Shown here piece by piece: positions 6,590 to 14,481 of a DNA stretch of 17,633 nucleotides (the first letter of the stretch is position 1; every line of letters begins with the position of its first letter). The DNA comes from an uncultured Eubacteriales bacterium (lineage in GTDB: Bacteria > Bacillota > Clostridia > Lachnospirales > Lachnospiraceae), in contig URMF01000059.1 in the NCBI GenBank assembly GCA_900548855.1, positions 1 to 17,633 of the forward strand, written 5' to 3'. The notes beneath the pieces were generated by a model. The model was not told the DNA's origin. It saw nothing but the letters and a program-made list of their open reading frames with translations, and ran no database searches. A program made the position numbers and the translations under genes.

Positions 6590-8692
6590 ATGGCAAAGAA
6601 GAGAAAGCGTTTTCTTGCGAGAATGCAGACAAAGTTATTTATAGTCATAACTTTACTTACTTTATTTTTCATTTTTTTAATAGGAAGATTGATTTATATC
6701 AATGCGAAGGATGGGAAAAGATATGAAAAGACGGTGCTGGCACAGCAAAGCTATGACAGTATTGAAATTCCATATCGGAGAGGTGATATTTTAGACCGCA
6801 ATGGAACGCAGCTCGCAACCAGTGAGAAAGTGTATAATCTAATTCTGGAGCCCAAAAATGTGCTGCAAAGTGATGAAGTGAAGACTGCAACCATTAAGGC
6901 ACTGACCAAATATTTTGAGCTTACAGAGGAAGATATTAACAAAGCATTGGAGGATGAAACTTCCTTATATAAGAAAATGCTGAAAAAGCTAACCTATGAC
7001 CAGGTGTCTCCCTTCAATGAATTTTTGTCCACAGACGAGGCAAAAAATGTAAAGGGTGTCTGGTTTGAGGATGAATATGAGCGGTATTATCCGTATGGTT
7101 CCCTGGCGTGTCATGCATTGGGCTTTACAGTCAGCGGCAATGTGGGTCAGGGTGGAATGGAAGGTTACTACAGTGAGGAGTTAAACGGAATAAATGGAAG
7201 AGAATACGGTTATCTGACGGAGGACATGAATTTAGAGAGAACTACAAAAGAACCGGTAAACGGATATAACGTGGTGTCTACAATTGATGCCAATGCGCAG
7301 ACTATTGTAGAAAAAAAGATATCTGAATTTATGAAGGAAACCGGGGCGAAAAATGTATCTGCCCTGGTGATGGACCCAAACTCCGGAGAAGTGCTGGCAA
7401 TGGCGAATTCAAACAGCTATGATTTGAATAATCCTTATGAGGACAGCGCAATACAGTATCTGTTTGAAGAGAAGAATATTGATTATTTGCTGAATGATAC
7501 AACGGTACAAGCGTTCTTTGAGGAAGATGAGGAAAACAAATTGTCTGACGAGGAGACGGCGTTAAAGGCGGTGCTGGAAGACCGGAGTATACCGGCAGAA
7601 CAGAAAGTCGGCAGTCTTACAGATGATTTCCGGCTGCTGTGCCTGAACAAGGCATGGCGGAATTACATTATATCAGATAATTTTGAGCCTGGCTCCACCT
7701 ATAAGACCTTTACAATTTCAGGCGCTCTGGAAGACAGCGTAATTTCGGAAAATGATTCCTATTTTTGTGGCGGTAATCTGACTGTAGAGGATTATACAAT
7801 CAACTGTCATAATCACGACGGACATGGACAGGTAACGGTAGAACAGGCGTTGATGCAGTCCTGTAATGTAGCACTGATGGAAATTGCCAAGAAGGAACAG
7901 CGAACAGTTTTTGCAAAATATCAGGATGTATTTGGTTTTGGAAAAATAACGAACATAGACCTTTTGGGTGAGGCTTCCGGAGCCATTTATGATGAGAAAG
8001 GACTGAATCCGGTAGAGCTTGCAACCTCATCCTTTGGACAGGGTCCTACCGTCACGATGATTCAGCTTGGAACCGCATTCTGCTCTGTTATCAATGGAGG
8101 GAATTATTATGAACCGCATATGGTAAAGCAGATTGTGGATGAAAATGGAGGAATCATTAATAATATAGAACCCACAATTTTAAGGAAGACTATATCTTCA
8201 GAGACCTCGGAGTTTATGCGGCAGGCATTGTTTAAGGTAGTAGATTCTGGTACAGCTCAGAAGGCAAAGGTGGAAGGCTATACTATAGGCGGTAAAACCG
8301 GTACAGCGGAAAAAATTCCGCGTAACCATGGGAAATATTTATTATCCTTCATTGGTTTTGCGCCGGTTGAAAATCCACAGGTGGTGGTGTATGTCACAGT
8401 GGACGAGCCAAACGTGGAGAATCAGTCAAGCTCCGGTCTCGGTACGATTATTGCTCAGAGCATTTTTGAAGAATTGCTTCCTTATATGAATATCTATCAG
8501 ACAGAGACGGAGAAGAGTAAGGGAGACCCGGATGTGGGAGACCAGGTGGCAACACCTTTGTATGAAGGCGCGGTTCCGGAGGAGGAAACATCGGAAGCTG
8601 ATAATGAAGAAGGTGATGGTGGAGAGACTGGGGAGCCGGGAACAACGGAAGAGGTTAGTACACAGGAGCCCGTACCGGAAGATACACAATAA
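6590..8692 (+). CDS. class B penicillin-binding protein (FtsI/PbpB or SpoVD-like), first of two
   Basis: A 700-residue septal transpeptidase that cross-links peptidoglycan. ATG 6590 is chosen because AGGTG (6577-6581) precedes it by 8 nt. Layout: basic N-terminus, membrane anchor (~15-34), dimerisation domain with RRGDILDRNG (63-72), then the transpeptidase domain. Active-site motifs are complete: STYK (369-372, Ser369), SCN (424-426), KTGT (569-572). Cys393, Cys406 and Cys425 lie at +24, +37 and +56 from the catalytic Ser; the last two match the redox pair of Bacillus SpoVD. An acidic insert (~281-355) precedes the catalytic serine. There is no PASTA domain; a Glu/Pro/Thr-rich tail (~637-700) takes its place. 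Which of the two tandem PBPs is vegetative cannot be settled from sequence, though KTG retention favours this one. Confidence 0.93.
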   Translation: MAKKRKRFLARMQTKLFIVITLLTLFFIFLIGRLIYINAKDGKRYEKTVLAQQSYDSIEIPYRRGDILDRNGTQLATSEKVYNLILEPKNVLQSDEVKTATIKALTKYFELTEEDINKALEDETSLYKKMLKKLTYDQVSPFNEFLSTDEAKNVKGVWFEDEYERYYPYGSLACHALGFTVSGNVGQGGMEGYYSEELNGINGREYGYLTEDMNLERTTKEPVNGYNVVSTIDANAQTIVEKKISEFMKETGAKNVSALVMDPNSGEVLAMANSNSYDLNNPYEDSAIQYLFEEKNIDYLLNDTTVQAFFEEDEENKLSDEETALKAVLEDRSIPAEQKVGSLTDDFRLLCLNKAWRNYIISDNFEPGSTYKTFTISGALEDSVISENDSYFCGGNLTVEDYTINCHNHDGHGQVTVEQALMQSCNVALMEIAKKEQRTVFAKYQDVFGFGKITNIDLLGEASGAIYDEKGLNPVELATSSFGQGPTVTMIQLGTAFCSVINGGNYYEPHMVKQIVDENGGIINNIEPTILRKTISSETSEFMRQALFKVVDSGTAQKAKVEGYTIGGKTGTAEKIPRNHGKYLLSFIGFAPVENPQVVVYVTVDEPNVENQSSSGLGTIIAQSIFEELLPYMNIYQTETEKSKGDPDVGDQVATPLYEGAVPEEETSEADNEEGDGGETGEPGTTEEVSTQEPVPEDTQ

Positions 8693-8741
8693 AATGATAT
8701 ATGGATTGGAACCGCTGGTGGCTGGTTCTATAGGATTGTAA

Positions 8742-8777
8742 AGGCATGGGGTGCTTTGGGAGAAGTAAACCATGCCT
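8742..8777 (+). terminator. inverted repeat between the two PBP genes, possible attenuator
   Basis: AGGCATGG (8742-8749) pairs with CCATGCCT (8770-8777) around a 20-nt loop, followed by GGGTTTTA. The weak T run makes a full terminator doubtful, but it could reduce readthrough between the PBP genes. The 154-nt gap is among the longer ones inside the cluster. Confidence 0.35.
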
Positions 8778-8808
8778 GGGTTTTATGTATGCATATCTTT
8801 TTGTTTTC

Positions 8809-8814
8809 TATAAT
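8809..8814 (+). promoter_or_regulatory. possible -10 element (TATAAT) before the second PBP
   Basis: A perfect TATAAT 33 nt before the start of the second PBP. No recognisable -35 exists at 16-18 nt. I also tried a sigma-E-type reading (CATATC upstream), but the spacing is too short. Tentative. Confidence 0.3.
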
Positions 8815-8846
8815 ATCTTTATAAAAAGAATATTAAGGTGCCATTT

Positions 8847-10709
8847 ATGCCGAAAACATTTACGAGAAAGAAAATATTTGTTGTTGCACTGCTGATAATA
8901 TTGGCACTTCTTTTGTTAATAGGAAGATTGGGATATCTGATGATAGCGAAGTCGGAATATTACCTGGAAAAGGCGGAGGCGCTTCATGACAGAGAGAGAA
9001 GCATTAAGGCAAAAAGAGGGATTATTTATGATAGAAATGGGGTGGAACTGGCCGGCAACAAGCCTGTTTGTTCCATTTCAGTAATTCACTCCCAGGTGAC
9101 AGATGAAGATAAGGTGGTGGATGCGTTATGCAGTATACTGGAACTGGATGAAGCCGGTGTCCGAAAAAAGGTGCAGGCGAATACAATCCGGGAAAAAATA
9201 AAGAGCAATGTGGATAAAGAAATAGCAGACCAGTTAAGAGAACTGCATTTGGATGGCGTTATGATTGATGAGGATTACAAACGCTATTATCCTTATAATA
9301 CGCTGGCAAGTAAGGTGCTGGGCTTTACCGGTTCTGATAACCAGGGAATTGTGGGGCTGGAGGTTGCTTACGAAAGCATACTGGCTGGCACGCCGGGCAG
9401 TATATTAACTTTAACGGATGCCAATGGACAGGAGATTGAAAATGAGGCAGAGAGCAGAATCGAACCGATTGCCGGCAATAATTTGTATACCTCCATTGAT
9501 GTCAATATACAGAAATATGCAGAACAGGCAGCAACGAAGGTACTGAAGGCAAAGCAGGCAAAACGGGTATCCGTTGTATTGATGAATCCGCAAAACGGAG
9601 AAATTTATGCGATGGTAAATGTACCAGAATATAATTTGAATGAACCTTATACATTAGTAAATGTAGAAGATTTATATAGTAAGACTTTGGATAAAGAAGA
9701 TGCCGAAACAGAAACCACAATAAAAGAAGGTGAAGGAGATAATGGTGACACAGCAAAAGAAGAAATGACGGAACAGGAAAAGCAGGATGCCTTGAATAAT
9801 ATGTGGCGTAATTTCTGCATTAATGATACCTATGAGCCTGGTTCTACCTTTAAGCTGGTGACAGCAACGGCTGCCTTAGAAGAGGGTGTGGTAAAGCTGG
9901 ATGATACATTTAACTGTCCTGGTTTTCGGATTGTGGAGGACAGAAGAATCCGCTGTCATAAGGTGGGAGGACATGGTACAGAGACTTTCAAGGAGGGAAT
10001 TATGAATTCCTGTAATCCGGTATTTATGGATGTGGGAGCGAGAGTTGGCGTTGCCGATATGTATAAAAATTATCAAAAACTTGGTCTGTTTGAAAAAACA
10101 GGTGTGGATTTGCCGGGAGAAGCTTCCTCCATTATGCATAAGCAGGAGAATGTCAAGGCTGTAGAGCTGGCAACCATGAGCTTTGGGCAATCCTTTCAGA
10201 TTACACCGCTGCAGCTATTGCGGGCTGCCAGTGCGGCAGTAAATGGTGGTACTTTGGTGACACCTCATTTTGGACTTTATGCGACGGATGAAGAGGGAAA
10301 CCAGACAAAGAAATTCACCTATGCAACAAAGGAAAATGTAATCCGGAAGGATACCTCAGATACCATGAAGGAGCTCTTAGAGGCAGTTGTGGCAGAAGGC
10401 TCCGGAAGCAAAGGACAGGTGGAAGGCTACCGCGTTGGTGGGAAAACAGCAACCTCTGAAAAGCTTCCGAGGGGAAATGGAAAATATATTTCTTCCTTTC
10501 TTGGATTTGCACCGGCAAATAATCCGCAGATTATTGGAATCATTCTGATTGATGAACCGGTGGGAATATATTATGGAGGTACAATAGCGGCACCGGTAAT
10601 GTCAGAAATGTTTTCTAATATTCTGCCTTATCTGGGAATAGAAGCTGATTATGCTGAGGAAAAGGAGCAGACTGTGTTTTCAACAGATTTTGAAGATACA
10701 GTTGAGTAG
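8847..10709 (+). CDS. class B penicillin-binding protein (SpoVD-like), second of two, with KTA motif
   Basis: A 620-residue paralogue of the preceding gene. ATG 8847 is preferred over GTG 8838 because AAGGTG (8835-8840) then sits 6 nt upstream. Membrane anchor ~9-26, RGIIYDRNG (58-66) opening the dimerisation domain, transpeptidase motifs STFK (333-336, Ser333) and SCN (388-390). The third motif is KTAT (533-536) where almost all class B PBPs have KTGT; the flanks (GG before, SEKLP after) are conserved, so this is a true substitution. Cys357, Cys370 and Cys389 have the same +24/+37/+56 spacing as in the first PBP. A Glu/Asp/Thr-rich insert lies at ~267-317. No PASTA domain. By analogy with SpoVD it may serve spore cortex synthesis with the SEDS protein downstream; this is inference. 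Confidence 0.92.
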   Translation: MPKTFTRKKIFVVALLIILALLLLIGRLGYLMIAKSEYYLEKAEALHDRERSIKAKRGIIYDRNGVELAGNKPVCSISVIHSQVTDEDKVVDALCSILELDEAGVRKKVQANTIREKIKSNVDKEIADQLRELHLDGVMIDEDYKRYYPYNTLASKVLGFTGSDNQGIVGLEVAYESILAGTPGSILTLTDANGQEIENEAESRIEPIAGNNLYTSIDVNIQKYAEQAATKVLKAKQAKRVSVVLMNPQNGEIYAMVNVPEYNLNEPYTLVNVEDLYSKTLDKEDAETETTIKEGEGDNGDTAKEEMTEQEKQDALNNMWRNFCINDTYEPGSTFKLVTATAALEEGVVKLDDTFNCPGFRIVEDRRIRCHKVGGHGTETFKEGIMNSCNPVFMDVGARVGVADMYKNYQKLGLFEKTGVDLPGEASSIMHKQENVKAVELATMSFGQSFQITPLQLLRAASAAVNGGTLVTPHFGLYATDEEGNQTKKFTYATKENVIRKDTSDTMKELLEAVVAEGSGSKGQVEGYRVGGKTATSEKLPRGNGKYISSFLGFAPANNPQIIGIILIDEPVGIYYGGTIAAPVMSEMFSNILPYLGIEADYAEEKEQTVFSTDFEDTVE

Positions 10710-10736
10710 AAAACGCAGGAATAATGCATATGATGG

Positions 10737-10765
10737 TTGATAAAATAAAAAAAAAGAATTATACT
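10737..10765 (+). promoter_or_regulatory. internal sigma-A-type promoter before mraY
   Basis: TTGATA (10737-10742), 17-nt spacer rich in A, TATACT (10760-10765), in the 150-nt gap after the second PBP. Start of transcription near 10772 would leave a leader of about 88 nt before mraY and would feed mraY-murD-ftsW even when the upstream PBP genes are off. Confidence 0.65.
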
Positions 10766-10859
10766 ACTAGGGTATATGTCTTCTGTGACATACAAGGTCT
10801 TGTGTTTTAAAATTGGGTTAAGGCATATAAATAAGAATTACAAAAGGGTAGGAAAGATT

Positions 10860-11819
10860 ATGAAATATGATTTTACAGTATTAGCACCAGTGTTGATTGC
10901 ATTTGGCATCAGTGTGGTTTTAAGTCCGGTTATGATACCTTTCTTAAAAAAATTAAAGTTCGGACAGTTTGTGCGGGATGACGGACCGGAATCTCATTTA
11001 AAGAAATCTGGAACACCAACTATGGGCGGTTTGATTATTTTATGTAGTATCGTCATCACCTCACTGTTTTATGTGAAGAGTAATCCGGTTATTTTGCCAG
11101 TGCTGTTTGTAACATTGGGATTTGGTCTGGTGGGCTTTCTGGATGACTATATTAAAGTAGTGATGAAGCGTTCCATGGGGCTCCGTGCATGGCAGAAGAT
11201 GGCAGGACAGTTTGTTATTACAGCTGTGTTTGCTTATTATCTTGCAAATTATACAAAGGTCGGAACAAGGGTTTTAATTCCTTTTACCCACGGATACGAA
11301 CTGGATTTAGGTTTCTGGTTTTATCCATTTTTGTTTTTTGTTGTGATAGGAACGGTAAACGGAACGAATTTTACGGATGGATTGGATGGTCTGTTGTCCT
11401 CTATTACTGTTTTGACATCTACCTTTTTTACCGTGGTGGCAATCGGAACAGCATCCGGACTGGAACCAATTACCTGTGCTGCGGTTGGAGCCCTGTTAGG
11501 ATTTCTGGTGTATAATGTATATCCGGCGAAAGTGTTTATGGGAGATACAGGCTCGCTGGCACTGGGAGGCTTGATAGCCTCCACAGCGGTAATGCTCCGC
11601 ATGCCGGTTTATATTATAATTGTGGGCTTCATCTATTTTGTGGAGGTACTCTCTGTTATGATTCAGGTGCTTTATTTTAAAAAGACCGGGAAAAGAGTCT
11701 TTAAAATGGCTCCGATTCATCATCATTTTGAGTTATCCGGATGGCCGGAGACAAAGGTGGTTGCCATTTTTTCGATTATTACAGCGATACTCTGTCTCGT
11801 AGGTCTGGTGGCATTGTAG
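10860..11819 (+). CDS. mraY: phospho-N-acetylmuramoyl-pentapeptide transferase MraY
   Basis: A 319-residue polytopic enzyme that couples UDP-MurNAc-pentapeptide to undecaprenyl phosphate, forming lipid I. ATG 10860 gives the normal length and has AGGAAAG at 10850-10856; the frame extends upstream to 10776 but the added residues are not family-like. About ten membrane segments. Motifs seen: GTPTMGG (51-57), the Mg-binding DDY (95-97), NFTDGLDGL (170-178), FMGDTGSLALGG (226-237), and PIHHHFELSGWPE (285-297) with the catalytic-loop histidines. murF, often directly upstream in other species, is absent here. murD follows after 51 nt. Confidence 0.97.
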   Translation: MKYDFTVLAPVLIAFGISVVLSPVMIPFLKKLKFGQFVRDDGPESHLKKSGTPTMGGLIILCSIVITSLFYVKSNPVILPVLFVTLGFGLVGFLDDYIKVVMKRSMGLRAWQKMAGQFVITAVFAYYLANYTKVGTRVLIPFTHGYELDLGFWFYPFLFFVVIGTVNGTNFTDGLDGLLSSITVLTSTFFTVVAIGTASGLEPITCAAVGALLGFLVYNVYPAKVFMGDTGSLALGGLIASTAVMLRMPVYIIIVGFIYFVEVLSVMIQVLYFKKTGKRVFKMAPIHHHFELSGWPETKVVAIFSIITAILCLVGLVAL

Positions 11820-11860
11820 TATATTCAGTTAACAGAATCGTATAATTGCAAGAAGCATAT

Positions 11861-11873
11861 GGAGGATATTATG
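11861..11873 (+). promoter_or_regulatory. ribosome binding site deciding the murD start
   Basis: GGAGG at 11861-11865 lies 5 nt before ATG 11871 but overlaps the alternative ATG at 11859, which would have no site of its own. This favours 11871 (MDFHKKVLIAG) as the start. Confidence 0.75.
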
Positions 11874-13235
11874 GATTTTCATAAGAAGGTACTGATCGCC
11901 GGTACAGGAAAAAGCGGAATCAACGCAGGTAAATTATTGTTGGAAAAGGGAGCGGAAATTGTCTTCTATGATGATAATGTTTCCCTGGATATAACAAAAC
12001 TGTTGTCTTTGTTTGAAGATGCAGAGCGAATCAGGGTAGTGCTGGGAGAAGTAAATGAAAAAATATTGTCTCAAATTGATTTAATGGTAATCAGTCCGGG
12101 AGTACCAGTGGACTCTGATGTGGCAAATGCAGTCCGGGATGCCAGAATCCCTATCTGGAGTGAAATAGAGCTTGCCTATCATGCAGGTGCCGGACATTTA
12201 GCTGCCATAACAGGAACGAACGGGAAGACCACCACCACGTCCCTTGTGGGAGAGATTTTTGCCGCATATACGGATAATAGTTTTACAGTTGGCAATATTG
12301 GGATTCCCTATACGGAGGTAGCTCTTCAGATGGATGAGGACTCCTATACAGTTGCAGAGGTATCTTCCTTTCAACTGGAGACAATTGTAGATTTCAGACC
12401 TCATGTCAGTGCAGTGTTAAATGTAACGCCGGACCATTTGAATCGGCATTATACAATGGAAAATTATGCTTCGATGAAACTGGATGTCTGCAAGAACCAG
12501 ACGAAGGGGGATTATCTTATATTAAACTATGATGATGGACTCACAAGAGCTATGGCAGAGGATAAACGGGTAAAGGCAAAGGTAGTATTTTTTAGCCGGT
12601 TACATAATTTGGAAGAGGGTATCTGTCTGCAGGAGGATGCCATTGTAATAAGGGAAAACGGAGCAGAAATCAGGATTATTGACACAAGGGATTTGATTCT
12701 GCTTGGAGGACATAATCTGGAGAATTATATGGCAGGGATAGGGGTTGCTTATTATATGGGAATTCCACTCGATATTATAACTTCCGTTCTGAAAACCTTT
12801 AAAGGGGTTGCACACCGCATTGAGTTTGTCAAAGAGGTAAATGGTGTTGCTTATTATAACGATTCAAAGGGAACCAATCCGGATGCCGCCATTAAAGGAA
12901 TCCAGGCGATGAACAGAAAAACTGTGCTGATTGGCGGCGGTTATGACAAGGGAGTTGCTTTTGACGACTGGATAAAAGCTTTTGACGGCAAAGTTAAGAA
13001 GCTGGTTTTACTGGGACAGACAGCACATATTATTGCAGATACAGCAGCAAAGTATGGCTTTACGGAGGTTGCTTTTGCAGATGACTTAAAGCAGGCAGTT
13101 GCGTTGTGTGCTGAGACTGCCGAGCCTGGTGAAGCGGTACTGCTTTCACCTGCATGTGCCAGCTGGGGAATGTTTGATAATTATGAACAACGCGGAGATA
13201 TGTTTAAAGAATTTGTAAATGAGTTAGGAGCATAG
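11871..13235 (+). CDS. murD: UDP-N-acetylmuramoyl-L-alanine:D-glutamate ligase MurD
   Basis: A 454-residue cytoplasmic Mur ligase that adds D-Glu to UDP-MurNAc-L-Ala using ATP. The start is ATG 11871 with GGAGG 5 nt upstream. Domains in order: N-terminal Rossmann-like UDP-binding part with GTGKSGINAG (11-20) and ISPGVP (74-79); central ATPase domain with P-loop TGTNGKTTTTS (114-124) and NVTPDHLNRH; C-terminal domain with YNDSKGTNPDAA and, near the end, LLSPACASWGMFDNYEQRG. Length and motifs are complete. The stop is 3 nt before the ftsW start, so the two genes are tightly coupled. Confidence 0.97.
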   Translation: MDFHKKVLIAGTGKSGINAGKLLLEKGAEIVFYDDNVSLDITKLLSLFEDAERIRVVLGEVNEKILSQIDLMVISPGVPVDSDVANAVRDARIPIWSEIELAYHAGAGHLAAITGTNGKTTTTSLVGEIFAAYTDNSFTVGNIGIPYTEVALQMDEDSYTVAEVSSFQLETIVDFRPHVSAVLNVTPDHLNRHYTMENYASMKLDVCKNQTKGDYLILNYDDGLTRAMAEDKRVKAKVVFFSRLHNLEEGICLQEDAIVIRENGAEIRIIDTRDLILLGGHNLENYMAGIGVAYYMGIPLDIITSVLKTFKGVAHRIEFVKEVNGVAYYNDSKGTNPDAAIKGIQAMNRKTVLIGGGYDKGVAFDDWIKAFDGKVKKLVLLGQTAHIIADTAAKYGFTEVAFADDLKQAVALCAETAEPGEAVLLSPACASWGMFDNYEQRGDMFKEFVNELGA

Positions 13236-13238
13236 CAT

Positions 13239-14390
13239 ATGGCAGAAGGAAGGCCGCAAAATTCTAACAAACGAATAAGGAAAAGAAGGAGTTCTGTCTT
13301 TTTTAAAAGCAGTTTTTTTGACTATTCTTTATTGTTTATTGTTCTATTTTTAGTTGCGTTTGGTTTGGTTATGGTATATAGTACCAGTTCCTACACCGCA
13401 GAGTTAAAGACCGGGACAGCTACCTATTATTTGAAACGACAGGGAATATTTGCTCTGGCAGGAATTCTGGCAATGCTTGTTGTTGCCAGACTGGATTACC
13501 ATTGGTGGAAAAAATGGTCTCTGCTTATGATGTATGCAGTGATTGGGCTGCTGGCATTGGTTCTGATATTGGGAACCGCTTCCCATGGTGCAGTCCGGTG
13601 GATTGCCATTGGTCCTATTCAGTTCCAGCCTTCTGAAGCGGCGAAGATTGTAATTATATTATTTACTGCACATATGGCAACTATAAAGGCTGCCAGAATT
13701 GGGGATTTTAAGATTATGGCAAAGGTGGTATTTCTTCCGATTATTGCTGTAGCTTTAATTGCAAAGGAAAATCTAAGTACAGGAATTATCTGTGCAGCCA
13801 TTACCCTGATGATTGTATTTGTTACCAGTCCGAAGGTGAAACAGTTTCTTGTAATGGGAATTCTGGTCATTGCACTGATGGGAATTTTCCTGCTGGTAGC
13901 TTCCTATCGTTTAGACCGGATTAAAATCTGGCTTGACCCGGAAAAATATGAAAAGGGCTACCAGACTTTACAGGCATTGTATGCTATCGGCTCCGGTGGC
14001 ATATTTGGAAAAGGATTGGGGCAGAGCATTCAGAAGCTTGGCTTTATCCCGGAGTCCCACAATGATATGATTTTCTCTGTTATCTGTGAGGAGCTTGGAT
14101 TATTTGGTGCAATCTGTGTGGTATTACTTTTTGTTCTCTTGATTTGGAGATGCGTTATGATTGCTATGAGTGCTCCGGATTTGTATGGTGCATTAATTGT
14201 AGTGGGAGTTATAACCCATGTTGCAGTACAGGTTATCATTAATATAGCGGTAGTAACTAATACTTTTCCACCGACGGGAGTTCCCCTTCCGTTTATCAGC
14301 TATGGAGGAACGGCGCTGTTTGGTCTGTTGATTGAGATGGGCTTGGTACTCTCGGTTGCAAGGCAGATTAAAATGCCAAAGGAATACTGA
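13239..14390 (+). CDS. ftsW: SEDS-family peptidoglycan polymerase (FtsW/SpoVE)
   Basis: A 383-residue membrane protein with about ten hydrophobic segments and a basic N-terminal tail. SEDS proteins polymerise lipid II into glycan strands with a partner class B PBP. The ATG 13239 follows TTAGGAG by 8 nt. Conserved elements: QFQPSEAAK (128-136), the WLDPEKYEKGYQTLQAL loop, FGKGLGQSIQKLGFIPESHNDMIF with the putative catalytic Asp276, and PLPFISYGG (349-357). Because the cluster holds two class B PBPs but only this one SEDS gene, it might serve division, sporulation, or both; FtsW and SpoVE cannot be told apart from sequence alone. murA follows after 91 nt. Confidence 0.93.
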   Translation: MAEGRPQNSNKRIRKRRSSVFFKSSFFDYSLLFIVLFLVAFGLVMVYSTSSYTAELKTGTATYYLKRQGIFALAGILAMLVVARLDYHWWKKWSLLMMYAVIGLLALVLILGTASHGAVRWIAIGPIQFQPSEAAKIVIILFTAHMATIKAARIGDFKIMAKVVFLPIIAVALIAKENLSTGIICAAITLMIVFVTSPKVKQFLVMGILVIALMGIFLLVASYRLDRIKIWLDPEKYEKGYQTLQALYAIGSGGIFGKGLGQSIQKLGFIPESHNDMIFSVICEELGLFGAICVVLLFVLLIWRCVMIAMSAPDLYGALIVVGVITHVAVQVIINIAVVTNTFPPTGVPLPFISYGGTALFGLLIEMGLVLSVARQIKMPKEY

Positions 14391-14438
14391 TAGAATAATA
14401 GAGAGAAAAAATGGAAACAGAATATATTTGTCACACAA

Positions 14439-14466
14439 TTGTTTTACCTGCATATTATGGTATATA
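14439..14466 (+). promoter_or_regulatory. weak candidate promoter before murA
   Basis: TTGTTT (14439-14444), 16-nt spacer, TATATA (14461-14466) preceded by TGG (extended -10). It would start transcripts only about 10 nt before the proposed murA start, which is awkward, so confidence is low. Confidence 0.25.
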
Positions 14467-14481
14467 TGGCAGGGATTGGAT

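Noticed and set aside
8532..8741. 69-codon frame overlapping the end of the first PBP
   Set aside because: Basic, Arg-rich shadow of the acidic PBP tail in another frame, without a ribosome binding site.
9502..10190. Minus-strand reading frames inside the second PBP and elsewhere
   Set aside because: All lie opposite strongly supported genes, have no ribosome binding sites and encode Cys/His/Ser-rich nonsense typical of antisense frames.
11841..11846. TATAAT upstream of murD as a promoter
   Set aside because: No acceptable -35 at 16-18 nt; the best TTG-containing hexamer is 21 nt away.
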